The translations under genes were made by a program, and so were the position numbers. Below are positions 20,501-30,264 of a stretch of DNA of 64,000 bases, piece by piece. The stretch lies in assembly GCF_000381005.1 (NCBI RefSeq), contig NZ_KB908387.1, positions 1 through 64,000 on the forward strand. The letters are read 5' to 3'. This stretch comes from Selenomonas bovis DSM 23594 (GTDB taxonomy: Bacteria > Bacillota > Negativicutes > Selenomonadales > Selenomonadaceae). Within the stretch, counting starts at the first letter, position 1, and every line of letters begins with the position of its first letter. Below the pieces are notes generated by a model, which did no database searches, was not told the origin of the DNA, and saw only the letters and a program-made list of their open reading frames with translations.

Positions 20501-21253
20501 TCAGACGTTCTCCTGCGCGCGACGATAGATTTCATTCACGCGCGCGAGATCCTCCTCCGTATCGACGCCGACGAACGTGCGGTCCGTCTCGATGACCTTG
20601 ATGCGGTAGCCGTTCTCGAGCGCGCGCAGCTGCTCGAGGCTCTCCGCGCGCTCGAGCGGCGTCGGCGCGAGCTTGGCGAACTTCAGCAGGAAGTCGCGCC
20701 GGTAAGCGTAGATGCCGATGTGCTTGTAAACGGGAATGCCGAGATGATGGCGCGGATACGGCAGCAGCGAGCGCGAGAAATAGAGCGCGTAGCCATCCTG
20801 ATCCGTGACGACCTTGACGTTGTTCGGATTTTGCTGCTCCGCCTCGTCGTCGATGCGCGTCTTCACCGTCGCCATCGCGAGCGTCTCATCGCCGTCGAAC
20901 GCGGCGACGAGCGCGTCAATGAGCGCGGGGTCGATGAGCGGCTCATCGCCCTGCACGTTGACGATGATGCCGTAGTCCGGCATGGCCGCCGCAACCTCGG
21001 CGAGGCGGTCCGTCCCCGTCGGATGGTCGCGGCGCGTCATGATGGCCTGGCCGCCGTGCGCGAGGACGACGGTCTCGATGCGCTTATCGTCCGTCGCGAC
21101 GATCGTCGCCGCCGTGCGCTGGGCTTTTTTCGCGCGGTCGTAGACGCGGCAGATCATCGGCTGCCCGGCGATGTCCTTGAGCGGCTTGCCGGGCAGGCGC
21201 GTCGAGGCGTAGCGCGCCGGTATGACACAAAGGGCTTTCTCTTCCATGTTCAT
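20501..21253 (-). CDS. kdsB: CMP-Kdo synthetase (3-deoxy-manno-octulosonate cytidylyltransferase)
   Basis: 250 residues. The nucleotidyltransferase signature [16 protein letters not shown] begins at residue 9, followed by [13 protein letters not shown] and [10 protein letters not shown]. It activates Kdo with CTP for transfer by WaaA. It overlaps the waaA-lpxK fusion gene by four bases (ATGA), so synthesis of donor and transferase is coupled. Confidence 0.96.
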   Translation of the reverse strand: MNMEEKALCVIPARYASTRLPGKPLKDIAGQPMICRVYDRAKKAQRTAATIVATDDKRIETVVLAHGGQAIMTRRDHPTGTDRLAEVAAAMPDYGIIVNVQGDEPLIDPALIDALVAAFDGDETLAMATVKTRIDDEAEQQNPNNVKVVTDQDGYALYFSRSLLPYPRHHLGIPVYKHIGIYAYRRDFLLKFAKLAPTPLERAESLEQLRALENGYRIKVIETDRTFVGVDTEEDLARVNEIYRRAQENV

Positions 21254-23769
21254 CCTTCTTTCTCAGCGCGCGCCGTGGAGAGCTTCCCCCCGCGGGCCGC
21301 TGCCAGCTTCTTTTCGAGCAGCGCGTGGAACGCCGCGTGACCAGACTGGAACGTGACCTCCACGCAGATGACGTAGACGGGAATCGGCCATTTCGCCCGC
21401 ACGACGGCAGGCGGGATCTTCACGGCGTCCTTCTCGGTGATGACGATGGCCTCCGCTCCCTTTGCCTCCGCCTGCTCGAGCACATCGCTCATCTCGCGCT
21501 CCGCGTAGTCGTGATGGTCCGGGTAACGCAGGCTCTCGATGATGACGGCCCCGAGATCGGAGAGCGTCTGCTCGAAGGATGCGGGATTGCCGATGGCCGA
21601 GACGGCGACGACGCGCTTGCCCCCCATCTCGCGGACATCGATGCCCTCGCTGCCGATATTCTCATACCACTCGTCGAGCGGGATGAAGCAGCGCGGCTGG
21701 TGGATGCTCTCGATGATGAGCGCATGGTCGTTGTACTTCCGCACGGTCTCGCGGATATAGTCACGAGAGCCGGCCGCCGCCTGGTCGACCTTCGTGAGCA
21801 GACAGACATCGGCGCGCCTCACGTGCGAGATGGGCTCGCGCAGCGTGCCGCGCGGCAGGATATAGCCGTTGCCGAACACGTTGACCGCGTCGACGAGCAG
21901 GATATCCATATCGCGCGCGAGCTGCCAGTGCTGGTAGCCGTCATCGAGGATGGCTACCTCCGCACCGAAATGGTCGATAGCATACTGCCCCGTGATCGCG
22001 CGCTCCGCACCGATGAGCACAGGCACGTTCGGCAGATGCTTCGCAAGCATGTATGCCTCGTCGCCGGCCTCCGCGGCGTCCATGTGGAGGCGCTTGCCGT
22101 CTGAGACGACACCGACGTCGCCATGCCATTTCGCGCGGTAGCCGCGGTTGAGGATCACGACGCGGTAGCCCATATCGCGGATGTCGCGGGCAAGGCGCTG
22201 CGCCGTCGGCGTCTTGCCCGTGCCGCCGACCGTCACGTTGCCGAGGCTGATGACGAAGCAGTCGAGCTTCTTGCGCCGGAAAATCCCCAGCTCATAGCCC
22301 GCGAGCTTGCAGTTGACGAGCTGGCGATAGATGAGGGAAAAGACGTAGAGCACCGCGAGCAGCAGGTGCAGGAATACACCGTGCACCTCTTTGCTGTGCA
22401 CGAGGTCGATGAAGTACGTCTGGAGATTCGCGATTTTCTGCGTCGAGCGCACGTGCGGCAGATTCTCTGCCGCGCTCTCGTACTTGTCGAGCATCTCGTG
22501 CAGCAGCACGGCCGACTTGCGCGAGGCCCCCTTGTTCTCCTGCACGATGGCGAGCGTCTCCTGCTCCATGCGGCGGCGGTGCGCGGGATCGTCAAAGAGG
22601 CGCACAACGGCCTCCGCGAGCTCTTTGCCGCTTTTCACCGTGATGCAGGCGTCCCGGTTCTTGAAAAGAGCGTAAGTGTCCTTGAAATTGAACATGTGGT
22701 GGCCGACGATGATGGCCTTGCCATGCGCCGCTGGTTCGAGGATGTTGTGCCCGCCGTGCGGCACGAGACTGCCGCCCACATAGACGACATCGCCGATGCT
22801 GTACACACGGCCGAGCTCGCCGATCGTATCGAGGATGACGATGTCGACATCTTGCTGCGGCGTCTTCTGCAGCCCCGTGCGCGTCGCGACCGTAAATCCC
22901 GCCTTCCTGCAGATGTGCGTGACCTCCATCGTGCGCAGCAGTTCGCGCGGCGCGATGACGAGCTTCGCGTCCGGATGGCGCTCGCGTACGGCGGCGAACG
23001 CCCGTAGTACGGGCTCCTCCTCGCCGCGATGTGTCGAGCCCGCGAGGAAGATGCCCTCATTCTTTGTCAGGCACATCTCACGCAGGATCTGCTGTTTCTC
23101 CTCCGCGCTCACGTCCGTATACGTCTGGTCGAACTTCGTGTTGCCCGTCACGGTCACGAGCTCCGGCGGCGCGCCGAGACGCTTGATATAGTCCGCATCG
23201 ATGGGCGACTGCATCGCGAATTTCTTCACCGTACCGATCATGTCGCGCAGGATGCTGTGCAGATGCTTGTAGCGCTTGACACTCTTGTCGCTGATACGTC
23301 CGTTGACCATCATGACCGGCACATGCAGCTCCCGCGCCGTCTTGAGGAAGTTCGGCCAGAGCTCCGTCTCGACGGGCAGGTAGACACGCGGCCGGATACG
23401 GCGCAGCACATGACCCGCGAGCCAAGGCAGGTCGAGCGGGAAATAAATGATGGCATCGGCGTCCTTGATGATGCGGTTCGCCATCTCATAGCCGCTCGTC
23501 GTCACGACGGAGACGAGGATAGGGCTTTTCGGGAATTCCTTGCGGAACTCCTTGATGAGCGGGCTCGTCGCGACGATCTCGCCGACGGATGCCGCGTGCA
23601 CCCAAATGCAGTCCTTCTTTTCCACCTTGTCGAGCGCATGCTTCGGGAAAAAGCCGAGACTCTGCCGGATGCGTTCCACAAATCCCTTTTCCCGCACCGC
23701 GCGCACCATGAACACCGGGATGATGAGTACACCGATGAGGATGGCCGCGATATTGTAGAGTAATTGCAT
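21250..23769 (-). CDS. waaA: Bifunctional Kdo transferase / lipid A 4'-kinase (WaaA-LpxK fusion)
   Basis: 839 residues in one open frame. Residues 1 to about 430 are WaaA: an N-terminal membrane anchor, the catalytic glutamate E64 in SVGEI and the donor-site region SLVPHGGHNILEP near 335-346. Residues about 450-839 are LpxK: a hydrophobic segment near 466-481, Walker A GNVTVGGTGKTP at 510-521, and DDGYQHWQLARD. LpxK phosphorylates the lipid A disaccharide at 4' and WaaA then adds Kdo, so the fusion joins consecutive steps at the inner membrane, although the domain order is the reverse of reaction order. No internal stop or start with a ribosome site was seen. Confidence 0.93.
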   Translation of the reverse strand: MQLLYNIAAILIGVLIIPVFMVRAVREKGFVERIRQSLGFFPKHALDKVEKKDCIWVHAASVGEIVATSPLIKEFRKEFPKSPILVSVVTTSGYEMANRIIKDADAIIYFPLDLPWLAGHVLRRIRPRVYLPVETELWPNFLKTARELHVPVMMVNGRISDKSVKRYKHLHSILRDMIGTVKKFAMQSPIDADYIKRLGAPPELVTVTGNTKFDQTYTDVSAEEKQQILREMCLTKNEGIFLAGSTHRGEEEPVLRAFAAVRERHPDAKLVIAPRELLRTMEVTHICRKAGFTVATRTGLQKTPQQDVDIVILDTIGELGRVYSIGDVVYVGGSLVPHGGHNILEPAAHGKAIIVGHHMFNFKDTYALFKNRDACITVKSGKELAEAVVRLFDDPAHRRRMEQETLAIVQENKGASRKSAVLLHEMLDKYESAAENLPHVRSTQKIANLQTYFIDLVHSKEVHGVFLHLLLAVLYVFSLIYRQLVNCKLAGYELGIFRRKKLDCFVISLGNVTVGGTGKTPTAQRLARDIRDMGYRVVILNRGYRAKWHGDVGVVSDGKRLHMDAAEAGDEAYMLAKHLPNVPVLIGAERAITGQYAIDHFGAEVAILDDGYQHWQLARDMDILLVDAVNVFGNGYILPRGTLREPISHVRRADVCLLTKVDQAAAGSRDYIRETVRKYNDHALIIESIHQPRCFIPLDEWYENIGSEGIDVREMGGKRVVAVSAIGNPASFEQTLSDLGAVIIESLRYPDHHDYAEREMSDVLEQAEAKGAEAIVITEKDAVKIPPAVVRAKWPIPVYVICVEVTFQSGHAAFHALLEKKLAAARGGKLSTARAEKEG

Positions 23770-23786
23770 TTCCTTTCCCCTTCCGC

Positions 23787-25517
23787 CTACGCCTGCGCGT
23801 TCTTGAACTGGATACTGTAGAGATAGCTGTATAGCCCGCCCTTTTTGAGGAGCTCCTCATGCGTGCCGCGTTCCTTCACCTGGCCGCCGTCGATGACGAA
23901 GATCTGATCGGCGTCGAAGATTGTCGAGAGGCGGTGCGCGATGACGAACGAGGTGCGCCCCTCCATGAGCTTGTCGAGCGCCGCCTGGACGATTTTCTCA
24001 CTCTCCGTATCGAGGGCGCTCGTCGCCTCGTCGAGGATGAGGATACGCGGATTTTTGAGGATGGCACGTGCGATGGAAATGCGCTGGCGCTGTCCGCCGG
24101 AGAGGTTGAGTCCGCGCTCGCCGACTGCTGTCTCATACCCCTGCGGCAGCGCGCGGATGAAAGCATCCGCGTTCGCGGCGCGCGCTGCGGCCTCGACCTC
24201 TTCGTCCGTCGCGTCAAGCCTGCCATAGCGGATATTCTCGCGCACCGTCGCGGAAAAGAGCATCGTCTCCTGCGGCACGATGCCGATCTGGCCGCGCAGG
24301 GAGGCGATGGTCACATCGCGGATGTCGTGCCCGTCGATGAGGATCGCGCCTTCCGTCACGTCGTAGAAGCGCGGGATGAGGTTCGCAATCGTCGACTTGC
24401 CAGCGCCGGACGGACCGACGAACGCGACCATCTGTCCGGGCTTCGCCTCGAGCGACACATCGACGAGTGCCGGCACGCCCTTCTTGTACTCGAACGAGAC
24501 ATGGCGCAGCTCCACATGGCCGTCTGTTGCGGGGAGTGCCGCAGCCTCTGGTCTGTCCTTGATGGTCTCCGGCAGGTCGAGCACATGGAACACGCGGTCG
24601 ACCGCGGCCATCGCGCGCTGCAGGCTGCCGTAGACACGAGAGAGGCGCTTCACGGGGTTCGCGAGATTCACGGCGTAGGTGAGGAACGCCACGAGCGAGC
24701 CAGCCGTGAGCACGCCGTTGACGACCTCGTAACCGCCGAACCAGACGATGAACGTCACGGAGAGCGCCGCGAGGAACTCGACCGTCGGCGTCAGGAGGCT
24801 CGTGAGGCGCACATTCTGCATCGCCGCCTGGAAGTTCAGCTCGTTCTGGCGGCAGAAGCGATCGATCTCATAATCCTCGCGCACGAAGGACTTTACGACG
24901 CGGATGGAGGAGACGCTCTCCTGCAGCAGCGAGGTGATATCCGCCATGCGCTCCTGGATGAGCGTGCCATTGCGCTTGAGCTTGCGTCCAAAGATCTTCA
25001 TCGCCTGCCCGACGAGCGGAATGACGACGAGTGTGAGCAGCGTGAGCTTCCAGTCGAGCATGAGCATCATGACGATGGAACCGATGAGGATGGAGCCCTC
25101 CGTGACCATCTCGATGAGGTTATCCACGAGCGCGGCCTGGATGGCCGCCACATCGTTCGTGATATAGCTCATTGTCTCGCCTGTCTGGTGCTTGTCGAAA
25201 TACGCCATCGGCATGCGCTGGAACTTGCGGAACATGACCTCGCGCACATCGATGATGACCTTCTGCCCGATATAGGAGACGAGATAGCTCTGCCCATAGT
25301 AGAAGATGCCGCGCACGAGGAAGACCACGACGATGCCGATGGAGATGAGGTTGAGCATCATCATGTCCTTGTCGGTGAGCACCTTGTCGATCATATCCTT
25401 GATAATCCAGGGCAGATAGAGATTCGCAGCCGCCGCCATGATGATGCAGATGACGGCCAGCCCGAGCCTCTTGAGATACGGCCGGATATAGGCAAGCAGC
25501 CGTTTGTAATTCTTCAT
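23787..25517 (-). CDS. msbA: Lipid A / LPS flippase ABC transporter MsbA
   Basis: 576 residues: six transmembrane helices (about 15-300) then an ATPase domain with Walker A GPSGAGKST, signature LSGGQRQRIS, Walker B ILILDEATSALD and switch His in AHRLST. It flips lipid A-core across the inner membrane. Its position between lpxB and waaA-lpxK supports MsbA over a general multidrug exporter. The stop is four bases inside the lpxB 3' end region, giving an ATGA-type overlap. Confidence 0.92.
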   Translation of the reverse strand: MKNYKRLLAYIRPYLKRLGLAVICIIMAAAANLYLPWIIKDMIDKVLTDKDMMMLNLISIGIVVVFLVRGIFYYGQSYLVSYIGQKVIIDVREVMFRKFQRMPMAYFDKHQTGETMSYITNDVAAIQAALVDNLIEMVTEGSILIGSIVMMLMLDWKLTLLTLVVIPLVGQAMKIFGRKLKRNGTLIQERMADITSLLQESVSSIRVVKSFVREDYEIDRFCRQNELNFQAAMQNVRLTSLLTPTVEFLAALSVTFIVWFGGYEVVNGVLTAGSLVAFLTYAVNLANPVKRLSRVYGSLQRAMAAVDRVFHVLDLPETIKDRPEAAALPATDGHVELRHVSFEYKKGVPALVDVSLEAKPGQMVAFVGPSGAGKSTIANLIPRFYDVTEGAILIDGHDIRDVTIASLRGQIGIVPQETMLFSATVRENIRYGRLDATDEEVEAAARAANADAFIRALPQGYETAVGERGLNLSGGQRQRISIARAILKNPRILILDEATSALDTESEKIVQAALDKLMEGRTSFVIAHRLSTIFDADQIFVIDGGQVKERGTHEELLKKGGLYSYLYSIQFKNAQA

Positions 25518-26674
25518 TTCGTTCCCCCGTGATCCGCGTGGCGGCGCGCCGCCGCGAGTATTTTCTCTGCAACACGTCCTGCTGCGCCCGGCGGTCCCAG
25601 ACGACGGCAGGCCTCAGCGAGTCGTGCACAGGTCACCTGCCTGCGCGGCTCGCCGCGATAGAGCGAGAGCGCCTCCTGCGCGATGCGCTCCGGCGTCACC
25701 TCGTCCTGTAAGAGCTCCGTCTCAGCGCTCTCGCCAAGCAGGATGTTCGGCAGGCTGAAATGCTTGACATGCACGAGCAGCCGACCGATGAAATAGGAAA
25801 GCGGCGACAGGCGATAGAGCACGACGGCCGGCAGTCCCATGAGCGCGGCCTCCATGACGACCGTCCCCGATGTCGCGATTGCGACATCCATGAGCCCCAT
25901 GAGCGCGTAGCGCGCTTCATGCGTGAGCATCACGGGGACGCCCGCGGCATCCACGGCCGTGCGCAGGGCGTGCTCGTCCACGCCGTCCGCCACAGGCAGG
26001 TAGAATCGCGTGCCCGGGCGCTCCCTCAGCAATCGCTTCGCCGCGCCGAGCATATCGGGGAGCAGGAGCTCGATCTCCTGGCGGCGGCTGCCCGGCAGGA
26101 GCAGCACGCCATGCGCGTCCTCCGGCAGGGCGAAATGCTGCCGCGCCTCCTGCTCGGGAATCTCCGCGCGCACCGTATCGACGAGCGGATTGCCGACAAA
26201 GGAAATCTTTGCTCCCGCCGCTTCGTAGACGGGCAGCTCATGCGGAAAGATGGCCACGAACTCCTCCGCAAGCTTCGCACATGCTTTCGCGCGCCCCTTG
26301 CGCCAAGCCCAGGCAGAGGGCGGGATATATGAGAAGACAGGGATGCCGAGCTTCTTCGCACGCGCCGCGAGCCGCCAGTTGAAATCCGGGTAATCGATGA
26401 GGACGAGCAGATCCGGACGCTCCTTGCGCATGAAGTCCGTCAGCCTCTCTAGGAGACGGCGGATGCGCCCGAGGTTCTTCAAGACCTCCCAGACCCCCAT
26501 GACGTTATAGCTCGCGAAGTCCGCCGTGAGCGTCACGCCTGCCTGCGCCATCTTCCGACCGCCGAACCCCACGAGCTCCGTCTCCGGCGCCTGCGCGAGA
26601 ATGGCCTGCGCCAGCCGGGCACCGTGGAGGTCGCCAGAGACCTCTCCTGCGGAAAGCATGATTTTCACGCGCAT
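25514..26674 (-). CDS. lpxB: Lipid-A-disaccharide synthase
   Basis: 386 residues from ATG 26674, selected because similarity begins at MRVKIMLSAGEVSGDLHGA, a purine-rich GGGGGAG is just upstream, and the strong promoter would start transcripts near 26696, inside any longer frame. GT-B glycosyltransferase; VLIDYPDFNWRLA and YIPPSAWAWRKGRAK are family signatures. It joins UDP-diacylglucosamine and lipid X. Confidence 0.95.
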   Translation of the reverse strand: MRVKIMLSAGEVSGDLHGARLAQAILAQAPETELVGFGGRKMAQAGVTLTADFASYNVMGVWEVLKNLGRIRRLLERLTDFMRKERPDLLVLIDYPDFNWRLAARAKKLGIPVFSYIPPSAWAWRKGRAKACAKLAEEFVAIFPHELPVYEAAGAKISFVGNPLVDTVRAEIPEQEARQHFALPEDAHGVLLLPGSRRQEIELLLPDMLGAAKRLLRERPGTRFYLPVADGVDEHALRTAVDAAGVPVMLTHEARYALMGLMDVAIATSGTVVMEAALMGLPAVVLYRLSPLSYFIGRLLVHVKHFSLPNILLGESAETELLQDEVTPERIAQEALSLYRGEPRRQVTCARLAEACRRLGPPGAAGRVAEKILAAARRHADHGGTK

Positions 26675-26702
26675 TCTCCCCCTCGTCATGTCAGTACTTC
26701 TT

Positions 26703-26730
26703 ATTATACTATATTGCGCGGCTGATTCAA
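26703..26730 (-). promoter_or_regulatory. Promoter for lpxB and the long downstream operon
   Basis: On the minus strand: -35 TTGAAT (26730-26725), 16-base spacer, -10 TATAAT (26708-26703). The lpxB ATG follows about 29 bases later. It probably drives lpxB through the lpt genes. Confidence 0.85.
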
Positions 26731-26833
26731 ATGGAAAATGCAGCCGTGCAGGCGTCTGTGCCAAGGGCATCATGTCGTCAACCCCGCGTCCGGAGGTTCC
26801 TGACGGCAGCGCTGTACGCCGCGCTTCCATACA

Positions 26834-26868
26834 CAAAAAAACTGCTGCACTCCGTACGGCGTGCAGCA
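26834..26868 (-). terminator. Rho-independent terminator after lpxI
   Basis: TGCTGCAC pairs with GTGCAGCA and is followed by GTTTTTTT on the minus strand, 25 bases past the lpxI stop. It separates lpxC-fabZ-lpxA-lpxI from the lpxB transcript. Confidence 0.9.
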
Positions 26869-26892
26869 ATCCCTGTCTCTATCTCTTGTCAC

Positions 26893-27699
26893 TCAGCCCA
26901 TCGAAACGATGGTGATGCCGTTCGCATCCGCGAGCGCTGCAACGTGCTCCCGGTCCACGACGAGCGTCCTGTCTGCCTCGATGGCGAGTGCCTTCGCCCC
27001 GACCGCAATCATGCCGCGCAGCGTATCCTCGCCGACCGTCGGCACATCAAAGCGGCTGTCCTGCTGTGGTTTTGCGACCTTGACGACGACCGCCCCGCCG
27101 CGCGCGAGCTTGCCGCCGCGCGCGATGCACGCGTCCGTGCCCTCGATGGCCTCGAGCGCCATGACGGCGAGATCTTTGACGACGACCGTCTGCCCGATGT
27201 CGAGGCGCCCGAGCTCCTTAGCGACGCGGAACCCGTACTCCATATCGCGCCGCTGCGCCTCGGTCGGTTCAAGCTTCGTAAGCGTGCCATGGTGCGGCAT
27301 GAGTGTATGGAGGAGTGCCGTCTGGTCAAAGACCTCCATGCCTTCCTTCCGAAGCTCGCGCACAAACGCGAGCATGATCGTATCATCCTTGCGGTCCGGC
27401 AGGGACATGAGAACCTTCATCATGCGGAAGTCCGGCAGAACCTTTTTCGCGAACAGCAGTTCCTTCGTGACCTTGCCGATCATCGTGACATTCTTGACCT
27501 CATGCTTCTTGAGGAACTTGAAAATCTTGTCGAGCTTCGCGATGCTGATGGCCTCGCACACCGCCGTGCAGCTGTCGAGCTCCTCATCGCACTGCGGCAA
27601 GAGCTTCACGCAGCAGACCTCATAGCCCTTGGCGCGCGCTGCCTTCGCAACCTCGACCGGCAGCCTGCCGACACCCGCGAGCAGTCCGACTTTCTCCAT
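26893..27699 (-). CDS. lpxI: UDP-2,3-diacylglucosamine pyrophosphatase LpxI
   Basis: 268 residues, the LpxI (formerly DUF1009) family. The N-terminal GLLAGVGRLPVEVAKAARAK and the C-terminal DVPTVGEDTLRGM...A are characteristic. It hydrolyses UDP-diacylglucosamine to lipid X and is the non-LpxH form of this step, also found in alphaproteobacteria. It lies 19 bases downstream of lpxA and ends its transcript at a clear terminator. Confidence 0.93.
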   Translation of the reverse strand: MEKVGLLAGVGRLPVEVAKAARAKGYEVCCVKLLPQCDEELDSCTAVCEAISIAKLDKIFKFLKKHEVKNVTMIGKVTKELLFAKKVLPDFRMMKVLMSLPDRKDDTIMLAFVRELRKEGMEVFDQTALLHTLMPHHGTLTKLEPTEAQRRDMEYGFRVAKELGRLDIGQTVVVKDLAVMALEAIEGTDACIARGGKLARGGAVVVKVAKPQQDSRFDVPTVGEDTLRGMIAVGAKALAIEADRTLVVDREHVAALADANGITIVSMG

Positions 27700-27718
27700 C
27701 TATTTCCCTCCGCTCATC

Positions 27719-28528
27719 TCAGTCGTTGTGACGTTCTCTGCAGATACCGCGTTCTGCATCGCGCAGGAACCGCAGGAAATGCTCGATCTCGTCGCACGAG
27801 TCGACCTCCTGCTCGATGACGGCGATTGCCTGCGCAAGCGAGAGACCCGAACGGTAGAGAATCTTATATGCCTGCTTGATGCGTCGGCGCGATTCGAGCG
27901 GGATGCCGGCGCGCGAGATGCCGACGCTGTTGAGGCCGACTGCCTTCGCGGGGTGTCCATCGACGATCGTATACGGCACGACATCCTGCGTGAGCTTGCT
28001 CATGCCGCCTACCATCGCGTTGCGGCCGATCTTGACGAACTGATGCACGCCCGCCATGCCGCCGATGACCGCGCGATCCTCGACGATGGCGTGTCCGGCG
28101 AGGCTCGCGAGGTTCGACATGATGACGTTGTTGCCGACGACGCAGTTATGCGCGACATGCGTGAGCGCCATGAGCAGGCAATCATTGCCGATGCGCGTCT
28201 CCTCGCCCTCGCCCGTCGCGCGGTGCACCGTCGCGCCCTCGCGGATCGTCGTGCGGTCGCCGATGAAGACGTAGCTCTTCTCACCCTTGAACTTAAGGTC
28301 CTGAGGTTCCTCGCCGATCGAGGCTCCCTGGAAGATCTTGCAATCTTTGCCGATCTGCGTCCAGCCCGTGATGACGACATGCGGGCCGATCTTCGTTCCC
28401 TCGCCGATCTCTACATTCTCGCCGATCACCGAGTACGGACCGATTTCCACATTCTTTGCAATGCGCGCACCCGGAGCAATGACCGCTGTATCATGTATGA
28501 ACGCCAGTACTTTATTCTCTGTACCCAT
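27719..28528 (-). CDS. lpxA: UDP-N-acetylglucosamine acyltransferase
   Basis: 269 residues from ATG 28528, preferred to an upstream TTG because AGGAG and GGAG fall at usable distance. Left-handed beta-helix of hexapeptide repeats (residues ~8-190) and a helical C-terminus. The catalytic His is in ALTHVAHNCVVG. It starts lipid A synthesis by 3-O-acylating UDP-GlcNAc. Confidence 0.96.
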   Translation of the reverse strand: MGTENKVLAFIHDTAVIAPGARIAKNVEIGPYSVIGENVEIGEGTKIGPHVVITGWTQIGKDCKIFQGASIGEEPQDLKFKGEKSYVFIGDRTTIREGATVHRATGEGEETRIGNDCLLMALTHVAHNCVVGNNVIMSNLASLAGHAIVEDRAVIGGMAGVHQFVKIGRNAMVGGMSKLTQDVVPYTIVDGHPAKAVGLNSVGISRAGIPLESRRRIKQAYKILYRSGLSLAQAIAVIEQEVDSCDEIEHFLRFLRDAERGICRERHND

Positions 28529-28701
28529 CTGCTCCAACTCCTAACTATCCTCATCCCGGCCGGGCCGGGGCTCTTTGCTCTGTCTTTTCAATATACTCCC
28601 AAATATACTTTCCATAATGGTACACGATATGACAGCAAATCCAGGCGTTTTTCGAGTTGAACAAAGATTATGATCGATTTCTAGCTTTTCACAAGCTATT
28701 T

Positions 28702-29142
28702 TCAGAGATTATCTCCCTTTCTCAATGCGAATTTGAAATCCGCTGAGGCGACGAGCTTGTCACCCACGTAGCCATCCGCATGCAGCAGGCCGAAATCGCC
28801 GCGCACACGCACGATATGCGCCTTCGTCACGAGCGTATCGCCAGGAATCACGGGATGCTTGAACTTCACGTTCTCCATGCCGCCGAAAAGCGCGATCTTG
28901 CCGCGGTGCTCCTCAGGGTAGAGCATGGCGACGCCGCCTACCTGTGCCATCGCCTCGAGGATCAGCACGCCCGGCATGATGGGATGGCCCGGAAAATGGC
29001 CGCGGAACTGCGGCTCGTTCATCGTGATGTTCTTGATGCCCGTTGCCGATTTGAACGGCTCGATCTCTATAATGCGGTCTACCAGCAGCATCGGCGGACG
29101 ATGCGGCAGGATCTTCATGATTTCGTTGATGTCAAGTTCCAT
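28702..29142 (-). CDS. fabZ: 3-hydroxyacyl-ACP dehydratase FabZ
   Basis: 146 residues, hot-dog fold. HRPPMLLVDRI and GHFPGHPIMPGVLILEAMAQ carry the catalytic His and Glu. It competes with LpxA/LpxC flux for hydroxyacyl-ACP and is commonly clustered with lpx genes. A 173-base gap separates it from lpxA; this gap contains a short CCGGCC-type palindrome and an AT-rich -10-like TATATT upstream of lpxA. Confidence 0.96.
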   Translation of the reverse strand: MELDINEIMKILPHRPPMLLVDRIIEIEPFKSATGIKNITMNEPQFRGHFPGHPIMPGVLILEAMAQVGGVAMLYPEEHRGKIALFGGMENVKFKHPVIPGDTLVTKAHIVRVRGDFGLLHADGYVGDKLVASADFKFALRKGDNL

Positions 29143-29185
29143 TTGATTTCCCTCTTCTCGCTTTCAGCAATGAGATATCCATACA

Positions 29186-30016
29186 TCAATGGCGCGCGGC
29201 TAAAATGCGCTTCGCGAGCGCCGTGTTGAGCGCGTGCCCGGAGGCCGCCGCAATGATGTGGCCGCGAATTATCCCCGCGAGGCGCAGATCGCCGATGACG
29301 TCAAGGATCTTATGGCGCACGAGCTCATCCGCGTAGTGCAGCGGGTTGAGCCAGCGCTCGTCGTTGTAGACGATGACCGTCTCGAGCGTGCCGCCGAGTC
29401 CGAGTCCCATCGCGCGGAGCTTCTTGATCTCCTCCTCATAGGCGATGGTGCGGGCGGGCGCGATCTCCTTCTCATACGTCTCTGGCGTGATCTCGAAATT
29501 CTCGTACTGGATGCCGATGAGCTTATGCGGATTCACCGAGGTGAAACTCACGCGAAACCCATCGTAGGGCACGGCCATGACAAAGCGCTGCCTCTCGTCG
29601 TCGTCTATACGGTAAACTTTGTCGATGACGACCTCCTCGCGCGGTGTCCCCTGGGCCTCGACGCCTGCCTCGCCGATGAGGCGGAAAAAAGCCAGAGAAG
29701 CGCCGTCCGCGACCGGCGGCTCCTCTGAGTCGAGCTCTACATAGCAGTTGTCAATGCGCCGCGCGTGCAGCGCGCTCATGAGGTGCTCGACGGTAAAGAC
29801 GCGCACGCCGTGCTCCTCGAGCGTCGTCGCGCGCAGCGTCGATGTGACATGATCCGCCGTCGCGCGGATCGTCGGCCGTCCCGCGACATCCGTGCGGACG
29901 AAGACGATGCCCGTCCCCACAGGCGCGGGCGCAAGACGCATGTGCACATCGCGCCCCGAATGCAGGCCGATCCCCGTGTAGCTCACGGCAGCTGCCAAAG
30001 TTGTCTGCTCCTGCAA
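29186..30016 (-). CDS. lpxC: UDP-3-O-acyl-N-acetylglucosamine deacetylase
   Basis: 276 residues starting at TTG 30016, supported by GAGGAGG seven bases upstream. Zinc ligands and catalytic residues are seen in TVEHLMSALHA, ELVRHKILDVIGDL and AAASGHALN. It is the committed step of lipid A synthesis and the first gene of this transcript. lpxD, often upstream in Negativicutes, is not in this position. Confidence 0.96.
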   Translation of the reverse strand: MQEQTTLAAAVSYTGIGLHSGRDVHMRLAPAPVGTGIVFVRTDVAGRPTIRATADHVTSTLRATTLEEHGVRVFTVEHLMSALHARRIDNCYVELDSEEPPVADGASLAFFRLIGEAGVEAQGTPREEVVIDKVYRIDDDERQRFVMAVPYDGFRVSFTSVNPHKLIGIQYENFEITPETYEKEIAPARTIAYEEEIKKLRAMGLGLGGTLETVIVYNDERWLNPLHYADELVRHKILDVIGDLRLAGIIRGHIIAAASGHALNTALAKRILAARH

Positions 30017-30079
30017 ATGAATACCTCCTCACGGGGTCTCCCGCCCCGCAGAAATTTCCGCTCATTGATAGCTCTTTTT

Positions 30080-30109
30080 ATCATACTACGAAAAGCGGCG
30101 CGTGGTCAA
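30080..30109 (-). promoter_or_regulatory. Promoter for lpxC
   Basis: Minus strand: -35 TTGACC (30109-30104), 18-base spacer, -10 TATGAT (30085-30080), about 64 bases upstream of the lpxC start. Confidence 0.75.
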
Positions 30110-30178
30110 CCAAGCGGCAAATGATTTTGTGTCTGCGCGGCGCTGCGGACGCAAAGCGCAGGGTGCGCCATCCACAAG

Positions 30179-30213
30179 AAAAAGCTTTGCACAGCGTTAC
30201 GCAGCGCAAAGCT
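30179..30213 (-). terminator. Terminator-like hairpin between repeat copy 1 and the lpxC promoter
   Basis: AGCTTTGC pairs with GCAAAGCT, with GCG/CGC inside, followed by TTTTTC on the minus strand. Together with the terminator at 30261-30297 it brackets the structured repeat, so that repeat could be a small separate transcript, although no promoter for it was seen. Confidence 0.65.
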
Positions 30214-30264
30214 GCATGTACAAACGTCCACTTCGTGGACATGGTGCATCCCCTTACAGTAAAA
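30213..30264. repeat. Structured intergenic repeat, copy 1 (truncated)
   Basis: Shares the first hairpin GTCCACTTCGTGGAC and the following CCTTACAGTAAA with copies 2 and 3, but lacks their second half. It lies between two terminator-like hairpins in the 303-base gap between the CBS-ACT gene and lpxC. Confidence 0.8.

Noticed and set aside
23787-25517. Multidrug exporter as an alternative name for msbA
   Set aside because: The sequence alone cannot exclude it, but the position between lpxB and waaA-lpxK makes MsbA much more likely.
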